A stretch of 64,000 bases of DNA. Source: FEN-1297 sp963710735 (GTDB taxonomy: Bacteria > Bacteroidota > Ignavibacteria > Ignavibacteriales > Ignavibacteriaceae). Below, piece after piece: positions 15,867-24,869 of the stretch. The position numbers and the translations under genes were made by a program. The DNA is taken from assembly GCA_963710735.1 (NCBI GenBank), contig CAVQBN010000005.1:1-64000 (forward strand). Reading direction: 5' to 3'. The notes beneath the pieces were generated by a model that was not told the DNA's origin, ran no database searches, and saw only the letters and a list, made by a program, of their open reading frames with translations. The stretch's first letter is position 1. The number at the start of each line of letters is the position of its first letter.

Positions 15867-17105
15867 GTGAAGGTCAAGTTCTTTGCTTTTATCATTTCCT
15901 TAATTATAGTAGCAAGCGAAACTTTCGCAGGCGGTTTTCAGCTCAATGAACATGGAGCTAGAGCGATGGCAATGGGAGGTGCTTTTACAGCAATCTCTAA
16001 TGATCCATCTGCAATTTATTTTAACGGTGCAGGCTTAACACAATTATCGGGTATACATTTAATGTTAGGTACTACTATGATAGCGCCTACTTTTTCTTTC
16101 AGAGGTGTTAGCCCAGACGTTACAGAATACGATGCTGCAAAGCAGACATTTTTTCCTACACATTTCTTTGCGACTTATAGTTATAATAAAGACTTAGCTT
16201 TCGGGCTTGGATTTTTTAGCCCTTATGGATTAGCATCTAAATGGGATCCAAATTGGGTCGGAAGATATTTAGCAGTTGAAACTAAACTGCAGACATTTTA
16301 TATAACTCCTGAAGTTGCCTATAATCTTCTTGACAATCTTTCAGTAAGCGCGGGCTTAGTTTATACTTTTGCAGACGTTACTATTTCTCAAAAAACTCCG
16401 CAGTCTCCTTTTGCGGGAGATGCTTTTACAACTCTTACTGGGAAAGATAATTCAGCTTGGGGTTATAATTTAGGTGCACTATACAAACCCACCGACAATT
16501 TAACTTTTGGTGCATCTTTCCACAGTCAGGTTAAATATAATTTTACAGGAACAGCAACTACGACTGGAGCTCCTCAATTAGCGTCACAGCTTCCAAACGG
16601 TAATGCTTCAGCTGACTTAACAACACCGTTTAATCTTGCTGTTGGAGCAGCATATAGAGTTATTCCTGAACTGCTTTTGAGTTTAGATTTTCAATATGTC
16701 GGATGGTCAAGCTATGATACTTTAACTGTAGATTTTTCTACTCCTAAAGTTGTAAAATCCAGTCCTCGCCTTTATGATAATTCTTATATCATACGTCTCG
16801 GCGGTGAATATACTTTAACTGAAGACTTGAAAGTCCGTGCAGGAATTTATTATGATAAAGATCCTGTTAAACCGGAATATTTAAATCCTTCATTACCGGA
16901 TGCTAACCGTCTGGGATTCAGTTTTGGTGTGGGCTATAATCTAACTAATAATTTAAATATCGACGCGGCATACTTGTTTATCAGAGGCAGCCAGCTTACA
17001 GTTACTGATTCTCAAGAAAATTATGCCCAGGGAATTTCTCCTTTCAACGGCACATATAATACAGCCGCTAATTTAGTCTCATTAACTATATCGTATGGTT
17101 TATAA
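15867..17105 (+). CDS. OmpP1/FadL-family outer-membrane transporter
   Basis: A 412-residue outer-membrane beta-barrel with a signal peptide ending around Thr-Phe-Ala. The mature N-terminus GGFQLNEHGARAMAMGGAFT is diagnostic of FadL/TodX, where it forms the hatch. The remainder alternates Gly/aromatic-rich strands and ends in a strand finishing Tyr-Gly-Leu. Family members import long-chain fatty acids or aromatic hydrocarbons. The GTG start is set by GGAGG eight bases upstream. The gene for an SGNH lipoprotein follows 19 bases later, so lipid uptake and hydrolysis may be linked. Confidence 0.92.
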   Translation: MKVKFFAFIISLIIVASETFAGGFQLNEHGARAMAMGGAFTAISNDPSAIYFNGAGLTQLSGIHLMLGTTMIAPTFSFRGVSPDVTEYDAAKQTFFPTHFFATYSYNKDLAFGLGFFSPYGLASKWDPNWVGRYLAVETKLQTFYITPEVAYNLLDNLSVSAGLVYTFADVTISQKTPQSPFAGDAFTTLTGKDNSAWGYNLGALYKPTDNLTFGASFHSQVKYNFTGTATTTGAPQLASQLPNGNASADLTTPFNLAVGAAYRVIPELLLSLDFQYVGWSSYDTLTVDFSTPKVVKSSPRLYDNSYIIRLGGEYTLTEDLKVRAGIYYDKDPVKPEYLNPSLPDANRLGFSFGVGYNLTNNLNIDAAYLFIRGSQLTVTDSQENYAQGISPFNGTYNTAANLVSLTISYGL

Positions 17106-17124
17106 TTAAGAAAGGATGAAAAAA

Positions 17125-18540
17125 ATGAAAAAGATATTTAATTTTACAATAGCAATATTCGTTACTCTTCTGGTGTTTTCAGGATGCCAGGATAAGACAG
17201 ACATAACAGCGCCTACACTAAATCCTAAAAGTGGTAGTGCAGATTTAACAAGATTTGTTACAATTGGTAATAGTCTAACTGCTGGTTATCAATCCGGTTC
17301 ACTTTATCAAAGTGCTCAAATTTATGCCTTTGGTAATCAAATAGCTCAACAAGTCGGTACAACCTTTGAGGAGCCATTAATTTCCGATCCTGGGACAGCA
17401 GGCAGATTGGAAATAAAATCATTCAATCTGGCAACAAATCAAATTGATATTTATGCGAATCCAAAACAGGGCTCACCTATAAATATCAGTTATTCTAAGC
17501 CTTATAATAATCTCGGCATACCTGGTGCGTTACTTTACGATGTTCTGAATGCAACAAGTTCAACCACTTGTGCTTCTGCATTATTTGCAAATAAACCTAA
17601 TCCCCTATTTGACTTAATTTTAAGAGGTCATGGATCTCAATTTGCACAAGCTAAAGCTCTTCATCCGACTTTTGTAACTCTTTGGATTGGAAATAATGAT
17701 GTACTTGGTTTTGCCACTAGCGGCGGTGCTTCTCCAGCTGCACCAACAGACCCCAACACATTTGCATTTCTTTATTCAAATCTTGTTGACAGTCTAAGTA
17801 CATTGGGTGCTCAGGTAGTTGTTGCAAACATTCCAGACGTTACAAGCATTCCGTTTTTTACAACAGTAGGACCTTTAATAGCTCAGAAATTGGCTAACGC
17901 TGGTATCCAGGGTATTTTTTATCAAAATCATGGTGGATTAAGTACCAGTGTAGCTACAGTTATTAATTTAGTTTCCTATGACGTTCTGGTCACATTACCA
18001 GGAATGACATATGCGGCACTAATTGGCCATCCAACCGGCCAGTTTTATAGAGATTATGGCTACCCGGCACTTCCTCGTGGAATTGATACAACGCAACCGT
18101 TTGGACTTTCGCCAGCTAACCCTTGGCCGGACGCTTTAATTCTAGATGCTTCTGAGATATCAACAGCGAAAACAACAACAGCGTCATACAATAGTACAAT
18201 TTCAAGTTTAGCTGCATCAAAGGGTTTTGGATTGTTTGATGTAAATTCATTTTTTAACCAAGTTGCGTCTTCAGGATATTCTACAAACGGATTAAAGTTT
18301 AATGCAGAATTTTTACTGGGTGGGCTTTTTGGATTGGATGGTGTTCATCCTACGGATCAAGGGCAGGCTATTTTGGCAAATGAATTTATAAAAGTTATTA
18401 ACAGTAAATTTGGAGCAAGTATCCCGTTAATTAATGTCGCAGCTGTTCCGAGCAGTATTGTTCTGGCAAAAAGAAGTCTGCTTTCAAGTTTAGGTATTCC
18501 ATATTTTCAACCAGGGTCATTTGATCATCTACTCTATTAA
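17125..18540 (+). CDS. SGNH/GDSL-type hydrolase, lipoprotein
   Basis: An esterase-like lipoprotein of about 471 residues. The lipobox is VFSGC, giving a lipid-anchored Cys near residue 21. The catalytic block I is FVTIGNSLTAG (Ser about 50). Block III is WIGNNDVLG and block V is DGVHPTDQG (Asp and His about 405). Together they make the SGNH catalytic set. I prefer the ATG at 17125 over that at 17116, because AAAGG directly abuts the earlier one. It follows the FadL gene closely and is closed by a terminator, which suggests a two-gene operon for handling lipids or other esters at the outer membrane. Confidence 0.88.
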   Translation: MKKIFNFTIAIFVTLLVFSGCQDKTDITAPTLNPKSGSADLTRFVTIGNSLTAGYQSGSLYQSAQIYAFGNQIAQQVGTTFEEPLISDPGTAGRLEIKSFNLATNQIDIYANPKQGSPINISYSKPYNNLGIPGALLYDVLNATSSTTCASALFANKPNPLFDLILRGHGSQFAQAKALHPTFVTLWIGNNDVLGFATSGGASPAAPTDPNTFAFLYSNLVDSLSTLGAQVVVANIPDVTSIPFFTTVGPLIAQKLANAGIQGIFYQNHGGLSTSVATVINLVSYDVLVTLPGMTYAALIGHPTGQFYRDYGYPALPRGIDTTQPFGLSPANPWPDALILDASEISTAKTTTASYNSTISSLAASKGFGLFDVNSFFNQVASSGYSTNGLKFNAEFLLGGLFGLDGVHPTDQGQAILANEFIKVINSKFGASIPLINVAAVPSSIVLAKRSLLSSLGIPYFQPGSFDHLLY

Positions 18541-18544
18541 TTAT

Positions 18545-18575
18545 AAGGGATGGGAAACCATCCCTTACTAATTTT
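18545..18575 (+). terminator. Rho-independent terminator after the SGNH gene
   Basis: AAGGGATGG (18545-18553), GAAA loop, CCATCCCTT (18558-18566), then ACTAATTTTT. A nine-pair stem with a GNRA loop. Confidence 0.85.
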
Positions 18576-18743
18576 TACTTGAAAATTTTGATTTTTCGCA
18601 ATATTACAATAAAATTTTTATGGTAGGAAAATATATCTTTCTTTAATATACTTTTTTTTATTTAATTACAGCGGTAGATTAAATAAACTTTTTAAACAAT
18701 CATTGTAACTACAATAATTAAAATTACATTACGGAATGAGGAT

Positions 18744-19209
18744 ATGAAAAACAAAAATTACTATCTAATATCAGTAGTCTTATTATCGTTTATATTGGCA
18801 GCTTGTTCGGCTACGCAAAAAACAACTGAAAATGCTAAAGGATGAATCATCACCTAGTAATAAAAAGGATTCGGTTTATGTTTTTGATGAAGTAAAAACA
18901 CCACAACCGGTTAAAACAACAGAGAAACAGAATGCACAACAGAATGATGAATCACAAAATATTACTTATACATATTATGTTGTTCAGGTTGGTGCATTTA
19001 GCACAAAAGACCGCGCTGATGAATTTGTAGCAAAAAATAAAAATAAAGTCCAGGATGAGATGAATATTTCATTTAATCCGGCAGTTAATTTATATGTTGT
19101 TCAATTGGATACGCACTATTCTTCGCATGATGAAGCGGAAAATATGAGAAATCAATTATGGAAGATGAGTGAGTTTAAAGATGCATGGATTGTTACCGAG
19201 CAAAAATAA
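18744..19209 (+). pseudogene. SPOR-domain lipoprotein, split by a frameshift
   Basis: From the ATG at 18744 the frame encodes a type II signal peptide with lipobox ILAAC and stops at a TGA at 18843-18845. A second frame, +1 relative to the first and open from before 18832, encodes a Ser/Asn/Gln-rich linker and then a SPOR domain (YYVVQVGAFSTKDRADEFV to the end), finishing at 19209. Removing one base between 18817 (an A6 run) and 18842 joins them into a normal lipoprotein of about 154 residues. SPOR domains bind peptidoglycan stripped of stem peptides and need export, so the second ORF alone would be useless. Either a sequencing indel or a real mutation is possible. Confidence 0.7.
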
Positions 19210-19254
19210 ATTGTTGCAGCATTTCATAATTTTACTATAATCAGTTTATATTTT

Positions 19255-19276
19255 GGGAAAAATGTTTTCCCTTTTT
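19255..19276 (+). terminator. Rho-independent terminator after the SPOR gene
   Basis: GGGAAAA (19255-19261), loop ATG, TTTTCCC (19265-19271) and a run of five T's. Confidence 0.75.
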
Positions 19277-19315
19277 CAGTTTATAATTCATATAATTATT
19301 TTAAAAAAATTTTTA

Positions 19316-19324
19316 TGATATAAT
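19316..19324 (+). promoter_or_regulatory. Extended -10 promoter for ssb
   Basis: TGATATAAT (TGnTATAAT) lies 66 bases before the ssb start and just after the terminator of the previous gene. No clear -35 is seen, as is common for extended -10 promoters. Confidence 0.45.
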
Positions 19325-19390
19325 AGAATTTATTTAAAAGAATGATTAAATTAAAAATAGAATTAGTAAATCATAAACAAGGGAGGTAAT

Positions 19391-19819
19391 ATGGCTTTTT
19401 CACTTAATAAGATTATGTTAATAGGAAACCTTGGCAGAGATGCTGAAACCAGGTTTACAACCAGCAATGTTTCCGTAACTAGTTTTACAATGGCAACTAC
19501 AAACAGTTATAAGGGGAAAGACGGCAACTGGCTGAATGAAACTACTTGGCATAATATAGTAGGATTCAATCTTTCAGATTATTATAAGGAAAACTTAAAA
19601 AAAGGTAAAAAGTTTTATATTGAAGGTAGAATAACTAAAAGAGACTATACCGACAAAGAAGGTATAAAACGATATTCGACAGATGTTGTAGCTGAAAAAA
19701 TTATTCCTTTAGAAACAGCCAGCGGAGATTCTTCTACAAATGAAGGTAATAATTCTACGGCAGGGGAATTAAGTGAATCAGGTATACAGACTGAAGAAAA
19801 TGAGGACCTTCCATTTTAA
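19391..19819 (+). CDS. ssb: Single-stranded DNA-binding protein
   Basis: A 142-residue SSB. The OB fold occupies residues 1-105 with the family pattern NKIMLIGNLGRDAETRFT, then TWHNIVGF and KKGKKFYIEGRI. A low-complexity linker follows and the acidic tip ends EENEDLPF, which docks replication and repair proteins. GGGAGG lies just before the ATG. It coats single-stranded DNA at forks and repair sites. Preceded by its own promoter-like site. Confidence 0.96.
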   Translation: MAFSLNKIMLIGNLGRDAETRFTTSNVSVTSFTMATTNSYKGKDGNWLNETTWHNIVGFNLSDYYKENLKKGKKFYIEGRITKRDYTDKEGIKRYSTDVVAEKIIPLETASGDSSTNEGNNSTAGELSESGIQTEENEDLPF

Positions 19820-19855
19820 TCAATTATGTATAACATTTCAGGATAAAAGCAATTT

Positions 19856-21139
19856 TTGGATATAGATTGGCATTATAAACTAATTTTTCTTGTAATATTG
19901 TTTTTTTTATCTGCATTTTTTTCAGGTTCAGAAGTTGCTTTGTTTTCTTTAGATAAAAGGAAGCTTAAGGATAGTTTTTCTAAAAATCCCTTAATAGAAA
20001 GGTATCTATTTTATCTGCTCGAATATCCAAGAAGGCTTTTAGTCACCATATTAATTGGTAATACCATCGTCAATGTAGCTGCTTCCATTGTAGCTGTTTC
20101 ATTGGCGATGGATTACGCAAAATTCTCTAATCTTTCATTAAATTTTGTTTTAACAGTTCAGATAATTCTATTGACTATATTAATAGTCATTTTCGGTGAA
20201 CTAATTCCGAAAGTGTGGGCGTCTAAAAAACCCTTGTCGTTTGCAAAAGTTATTTCAATCCCATTGTTTTGGCTGAATGTTATATTTTATCCTATCGCAG
20301 AAACTTTAACCGAGTTGATTAAAATGATGGTTTCCAGAATAAAATTTGATAAAACAAAATCTGTAATATCACCTGATGAAATTTCAGAATTAGCCGATCT
20401 CAGCCATGAAAGGGGAGCAATAATACAGGAAGAACACGGTTTGATAAACGGAATAGTCAGTTTCCGTAAAGTCCTTGTACATGAAGTTATGACACCAAGA
20501 GTTGATATGGTTTGTGTTTCAATTGATTCCGATTTTGAAACAATACTGAAAATAGTAACAACATCCGGTCACAGCAGAATTCCTTTGTATGAGAATAATC
20601 TTGATAAAATTATAGGAATTATTTACGCAAAAGATATTTTACCATTTTTAATGAATGACGATTTACATAAAAATTTGTCTTTAACCAAAATTGCCAGAAA
20701 AGTATTTTTCATACCAGAAACAAAGAGAATTGATAATCTTATGCAGGAGTTCCAGGAAAAGAAAATGCATCAGGCAATTGTAGTAGATGAGTATGGCGGT
20801 ACAGCCGGGCTTATAACTCTTGAGGATATAATTGAGGAAATTATCGGCGAAATAAGAGATGAATATGATAAAGAAGAAACTCCGGTAACAAAATTAACAG
20901 AAAAAAGTTATCTTGTGCTTGGAAAAATCCCTGTTGATGATCTTAATGAACTTTTAAATGCTGAATTGCCGACAAGTGAAGGTGAGTTTGAAACATTAGG
21001 AGGTTTAATTTTAAACTATGCAGGACATATTCCCAAAGAGGGCTATTCTTTTCAATTAGAAAATTATAAATTTACTGTTAAAGAAGTTTCAAATAAAAGG
21101 ATTAAGAAGGTTTTAATAGAAAAACTTTCATCTGAATAA
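19856..21139 (+). CDS. CorC/HlyC-type transporter (DUF21, CBS pair, CorC_HlyC domain)
   Basis: A 427-residue membrane protein. An N-terminal DUF21/CNNM domain with four hydrophobic segments (about 1-190) opens with FFLSAFFSGSEVALFSL. A pair of CBS domains (about 200-330) contains VMTPRVDMV and VDEYGGTAGLITLEDIIEEI. A C-terminal CorC_HlyC domain (about 345-425) is present. Homologues are linked to magnesium and cobalt homeostasis; the hemolysin name is historical. The start is TTG at 19856, since no ATG precedes the first transmembrane segment. It is followed three bases later by a small membrane-anchored gene. Confidence 0.92.
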   Translation: MDIDWHYKLIFLVILFFLSAFFSGSEVALFSLDKRKLKDSFSKNPLIERYLFYLLEYPRRLLVTILIGNTIVNVAASIVAVSLAMDYAKFSNLSLNFVLTVQIILLTILIVIFGELIPKVWASKKPLSFAKVISIPLFWLNVIFYPIAETLTELIKMMVSRIKFDKTKSVISPDEISELADLSHERGAIIQEEHGLINGIVSFRKVLVHEVMTPRVDMVCVSIDSDFETILKIVTTSGHSRIPLYENNLDKIIGIIYAKDILPFLMNDDLHKNLSLTKIARKVFFIPETKRIDNLMQEFQEKKMHQAIVVDEYGGTAGLITLEDIIEEIIGEIRDEYDKEETPVTKLTEKSYLVLGKIPVDDLNELLNAELPTSEGEFETLGGLILNYAGHIPKEGYSFQLENYKFTVKEVSNKRIKKVLIEKLSSE

Positions 21140-21142
21140 AAA

Positions 21143-21511
21143 ATGAAAAAAGGGTGTTTTATTCAATTGATAATTGTATTAACAATTGCCACAGCGGCAG
21201 TTCTATATATAGTTAATAATAAGTTTGATGATTTAATATTTAATCCTAGTAAAAGTCTGATTGTCAGTCAAATTACTAAAGATTTGAATTATGTAAAAGA
21301 TTCCCCTGAAAAGGATTCATTGAGAGTTTTAATCACTGATTATATAAATAATTTAAAATCAGTTAAAATGCTTTCTAAAGAACCGATCGGGCAATTTGCT
21401 GATTCTTTAAAAATTGCATTAAGAGATAGTGCGATTGATAAAAATGAATATAAAAATCTTTCTAAAATATTAAAAAGTAAATTTTACTATGAAAGACCAA
21501 AGAAAGACTGA
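21143..21511 (+). CDS. Hypothetical membrane-anchored protein (122 aa)
   Basis: I do not recognise the family. One N-terminal hydrophobic helix (about residues 8-24) is followed by a charged, mostly helical, presumably periplasmic domain rich in Lys and Asp. The gene lies three bases after the CorC-like gene, and its last 23 bases overlap the start of the mlaD-like gene, so it is almost certainly co-translated with it. That coupling suggests a shared envelope role with the MlaD protein. Confidence 0.7.
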   Translation: MKKGCFIQLIIVLTIATAAVLYIVNNKFDDLIFNPSKSLIVSQITKDLNYVKDSPEKDSLRVLITDYINNLKSVKMLSKEPIGQFADSLKIALRDSAIDKNEYKNLSKILKSKFYYERPKKD

Positions 21512-22403
21512 AATAAAAGTAGGAATAACGGTTATAGTGTCTTTAATAATTTTTTTATGGATACTTGGCTGGGCTAAAAATTTTAGCTTCACTTCAAATG
21601 AAAAAACTTTGGAAATAGAGTTTAAAAATGCCTCCGGATTAGAAGTAGGAGACTATGTAACTGTAAACGGGGTTCGGAAAGGTAATGTACAGGATATTGA
21701 AATTAAAGCAGATGATGTTTTGGTAAAAGCTACTATTAGTAATGAGGTTAATTTAAGAAAGGATGCTAAATTCTATATAGCTATGGTTGATATGATGGGC
21801 GGGAAAAAAATAGAGATCAACCCTGGAAACTCTCAATCGCAACTGGATTATAATAAAATACAGCAGGGAAGCTTCAATGCAGATATCCCTGCAGTAATGT
21901 CGCTTGTCGGTTCAATGCAAGACGATTTAATCTCAACTCTGAAAGATGTAAAAGTTACGTTAAGTTCACTTAACAATTATTTAACCGATAAAAAACTAAA
22001 TGAAAATGTTAAGATGTCTTTGGCAAATCTGAATAAACTGACACAGAAATTAAATTTGATGATGGATGAGAATAGAACAAACATTAATAAACTGACTTCT
22101 AATAGTGTTGAATTGACGGATGAAGCTAAAAATTTTATTAAGAATAATCAAAATGAAATTACTAAATCAATACAAGAAGCTTCAAATGTGTTAAGAAAAA
22201 CAGATTCCTTAATGACAAAACTAAATGAATTCTCCAATGAGGTTAAGGATCAAAAGAATAACCTAGGTAAATTAATGTACGACAAAAATTTGTATACCAA
22301 CCTTACCCAATCTATAAAGCAAGTTGATGAGCTTACCAAACTACTCCTTGAACAATTAAAGAAAGAAGGATTAAAAGTTGATGCGAAAATTAACCTGTTT
22401 TAG
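21489..22403 (+). CDS. MlaD/MCE-family protein
   Basis: A 304-residue protein with one N-terminal transmembrane helix (about 10-28). An MCE domain follows at about 38-115 with the pattern LEIEFKNASGLEVGDYVTVNGVRKGNV and later GKKIEINPG. A long helical, Asn-rich tail (about 130-300) is predicted to form a coiled coil. MCE proteins form hexameric rings or tubes that move lipids between membranes. The usual partners MlaE (permease) and MlaF (ATPase) are not adjacent, so this is an orphan copy here. Its stop overlaps the start of ggt. Confidence 0.88.
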   Translation: MKDQRKTEIKVGITVIVSLIIFLWILGWAKNFSFTSNEKTLEIEFKNASGLEVGDYVTVNGVRKGNVQDIEIKADDVLVKATISNEVNLRKDAKFYIAMVDMMGGKKIEINPGNSQSQLDYNKIQQGSFNADIPAVMSLVGSMQDDLISTLKDVKVTLSSLNNYLTDKKLNENVKMSLANLNKLTQKLNLMMDENRTNINKLTSNSVELTDEAKNFIKNNQNEITKSIQEASNVLRKTDSLMTKLNEFSNEVKDQKNNLGKLMYDKNLYTNLTQSIKQVDELTKLLLEQLKKEGLKVDAKINLF

Positions 22404-24087
22404 TATAATCCTAATTTTTATTTTCTCTTCTTTCTTAAATACTAATAAAATTTATCCGGCAGCCAAGAAACCCGTAAGAGCTAAAAATGGTATGGTAGTA
22501 AGTTCAAGCGATTTAGCAACTAAGGTTGGAGTAGAAATATTAAAAAAGGGAGGTAATGCTGTTGATGCTGCGGTTGCAGTAGGATTTGCACTTGCGGTTA
22601 CCTATCCTTATGCAGGGAATATCGGCGGCGGCGGATTTATGGTCATCCATTTAAACAATGGGAAAAATACTACTATTGACTATAGAGAGAAAGCGCCTTT
22701 AAAAGCTTATCGAAATATGTTTTTAGACAAAAATGGGAACTTTGATCCTAAGCTAAGCCAGGAAGGTGCTACTTCTGTTGGTGTACCAGGCAGTGTCGCA
22801 GGATTAATTTACGCTCTGAATAAATACGGTACAATGAAACTACCGGAAGTTATTCAGCCGGCTATTGATTTGGCTGAAAAAGGATTTCAATTAGATTATT
22901 CAACGGCTGCTTCCATTAAAGAGCATTTAAATGAATTCAAAAAATATCCCGGCTCATATAAAAAATTCACAAATGACGGTTTCCCTTATAAGGCCGGAGA
23001 TATTTTCAGGCAACCTGATTTAGCAGAAACATTAAAGTTAATTAGAGATAAAGGAGATGACGGTTTTTACAAAGGCACGGTTGCAGCATTATTTATCAAA
23101 GAGATAAAGAAATTAGGCGGATATATTTCACAGGCAGATCTTAATAAATATTCCCCAGTAGAAAGAAAACCTATATTGGGTAATTATAGAGGATATGAAA
23201 TTGTATCAATGCCTCCGCCAAGTTCCGGAGGAATTGCTTTAGTTGAAATGCTGAATATTTTAGAAAATTATCATTTCAAACAACAAGATTGGGGAAGCAG
23301 TGAATACATTCACGATTTAGTTGAAGCAATGAAATATACATATGCCGACAGAACAAAATATCTGGGAGACCCGGATTTCTACCCGGTTCCTAGGAATGGA
23401 TTAACATCAAAAGAATATGCAAAATCAATTTTTAAGAAAATAAAAAACTATGCTACCCCGGCAAAAGATATTTCAGCCGGAAATCCTCTTAAATATAAAG
23501 AAAGTAATGAAACCACTCATTATTCTGTTTATGATAAATTTGGTAACGCCGTCAGTACAACAACAACGATCAATTCAGGTTATGGTTCTAAAATAGTAGT
23601 GGAAGGTGCCGGCTTTTTATTGAATAATGAGATGGATGATTTTAGTGCAAAACCGGGAGTTCCAAATCAATTTGGACTGCTTGGCAGCAAGGCGAACTCT
23701 ATTCAGCCTCAGAAAAGAATGCTCAGTTCTATGACGCCTACCATTGTACTAAAAGATAACAAGCCTTATATAGTAATCGGTTCTCCGGGCGGGTCGACAA
23801 TAATTACTGTTGTACTTCAAGTAATAATGAACTGTATTGATTTTAATATGAATATTCAGCAAGCCATAGATATACCTAGAATTCATGATCAATGGCTTCC
23901 GGATCAAATTGACTTTGAAAAGTATGGATTAACGACGGATGTTAAAAATAATCTAATTAAAATGGGCTATAAAATCGGTGAAGAAAGAACACTCGGAGTA
24001 GCAGAAGGAATTATGATTGATAATAAAGATCATGTAATTTATGGTGCTTCCGATCCGAGAGGGAGCGGACTTGCAGAAGGTTATTAA
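22381..24087 (+). CDS. ggt: Gamma-glutamyltransferase
   Basis: A 568-residue GGT with a signal peptide (hydrophobic residues about 5-20). The large-subunit motif GGNAVDAAVAVGFALAV and GNIGGGGFM are present. The autoprocessing and catalytic Thr is the first of the small subunit, in the motif ETTHYSVYDKFGN. Substrate-binding motifs NSGYGSKIV and SSMTPTI follow, with C-terminal DPRGSGLAEGY. It cleaves the gamma-glutamyl bond of glutathione and related compounds in the periplasm. I chose the ATG at 22381 over the TTG one codon earlier. The gene overlaps the mlaD-like stop. Confidence 0.95.
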   Translation: MRKLTCFSIILIFIFSSFLNTNKIYPAAKKPVRAKNGMVVSSSDLATKVGVEILKKGGNAVDAAVAVGFALAVTYPYAGNIGGGGFMVIHLNNGKNTTIDYREKAPLKAYRNMFLDKNGNFDPKLSQEGATSVGVPGSVAGLIYALNKYGTMKLPEVIQPAIDLAEKGFQLDYSTAASIKEHLNEFKKYPGSYKKFTNDGFPYKAGDIFRQPDLAETLKLIRDKGDDGFYKGTVAALFIKEIKKLGGYISQADLNKYSPVERKPILGNYRGYEIVSMPPPSSGGIALVEMLNILENYHFKQQDWGSSEYIHDLVEAMKYTYADRTKYLGDPDFYPVPRNGLTSKEYAKSIFKKIKNYATPAKDISAGNPLKYKESNETTHYSVYDKFGNAVSTTTTINSGYGSKIVVEGAGFLLNNEMDDFSAKPGVPNQFGLLGSKANSIQPQKRMLSSMTPTIVLKDNKPYIVIGSPGGSTIITVVLQVIMNCIDFNMNIQQAIDIPRIHDQWLPDQIDFEKYGLTTDVKNNLIKMGYKIGEERTLGVAEGIMIDNKDHVIYGASDPRGSGLAEGY

Positions 24088-24124
24088 GAAAATTTATAAA
24101 TTTTGAAAAAGAGGTCTTAGCAAA

Positions 24125-24523
24125 ATGGTATTTGGAATAGGTATTGATATAATCGAGATTGACAGAATTAAAAATAGTGTTGAAAAGTATGGAAACCATT
24201 TTTTAGATAAAGTATATACAAAAACTGAATTAGAATATTGTATGGCTAAGGCTAATAAATACCAACATCTTGCAGCCAGGTTTGCAGCAAAAGAAGCTGT
24301 TTTTAAAGCGTTAACAACTGGCTGGAATCAAGAAATAGGATGGCAGAATATCGAAATTTATAACGAACCAAACGGTATGCCTCTGGTCAAGTTAAAAGGA
24401 GAATTGAGCACATTCCTCACCAACGGGAAAAATCTAAAAATATCAATGAGCCATTCTAGAGATTACGTAACATGCGTTGCCATTATGTATAAAGAATTAG
24501 AAGGGAATGATATCCCTTTATAA
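24125..24523 (+). CDS. acpS: Holo-[acyl-carrier-protein] synthase
   Basis: A 132-residue AcpS of standard length. The magnesium-binding Asp is D8 in GIGIDIIEIDRI, and E57 lies in RFAAKEAVFKAL. It transfers 4'-phosphopantetheine from CoA to acyl carrier protein. It starts 37 bases after ggt, preceded by AGAGGTCTTAG, and is probably in the same transcript. The C-terminal part ends with SMSHSRDYVTCVAI, typical of the family. Confidence 0.94.
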   Translation: MVFGIGIDIIEIDRIKNSVEKYGNHFLDKVYTKTELEYCMAKANKYQHLAARFAAKEAVFKALTTGWNQEIGWQNIEIYNEPNGMPLVKLKGELSTFLTNGKNLKISMSHSRDYVTCVAIMYKELEGNDIPL

Positions 24524-24665
24524 TACCGGCCTTTTTATTTATTGGAAAATCCTTGTTCAATTAATTATATTAATCTGTTAAATATTGAATATTTTTTAAT
24601 TTTAGCAGCAAATCAACTTAATTTTGATTTGAACTAAAAAATTTAAATTTAATTCATTTAATAAT

Positions 24666-24869
24666 ATGATAACAAAAACTTACTTCGATTATTTTAATTA
24701 CGGATCATTAGGTGTTGTTATATTACTTGTGGTATTAATGTATACTGAAGTAATACCGCGAGGCTTATGGTTATATGCTTTAATATTTGCTCTTCTCCTA
24801 TTTATTGCAAGGATAGTCATTAGATTATTATACGTTCGACAAAATAAAAAAGATATTTCTGGAGGTTGA
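24666..24869 (+). CDS. Small two-helix membrane protein (67 aa)
   Basis: I do not recognise it. The product has two hydrophobic helices (about residues 14-30 and 34-54) and a basic tail ending KKDISGG. Its stop overlaps the region where the HNH gene must begin, so the two are probably co-transcribed. Small two-helix proteins of this type occur in many genomes without a known role. Confidence 0.6.
   Translation: MITKTYFDYFNYGSLGVVILLVVLMYTEVIPRGLWLYALIFALLLFIARIVIRLLYVRQNKKDISGG

Noticed and set aside
24501..24520. AAGGGA/TCCCTT hairpin at the end of acpS as a terminator
   Set aside because: It lies mostly inside the coding sequence, the stem is six pairs, and no T tract follows directly.
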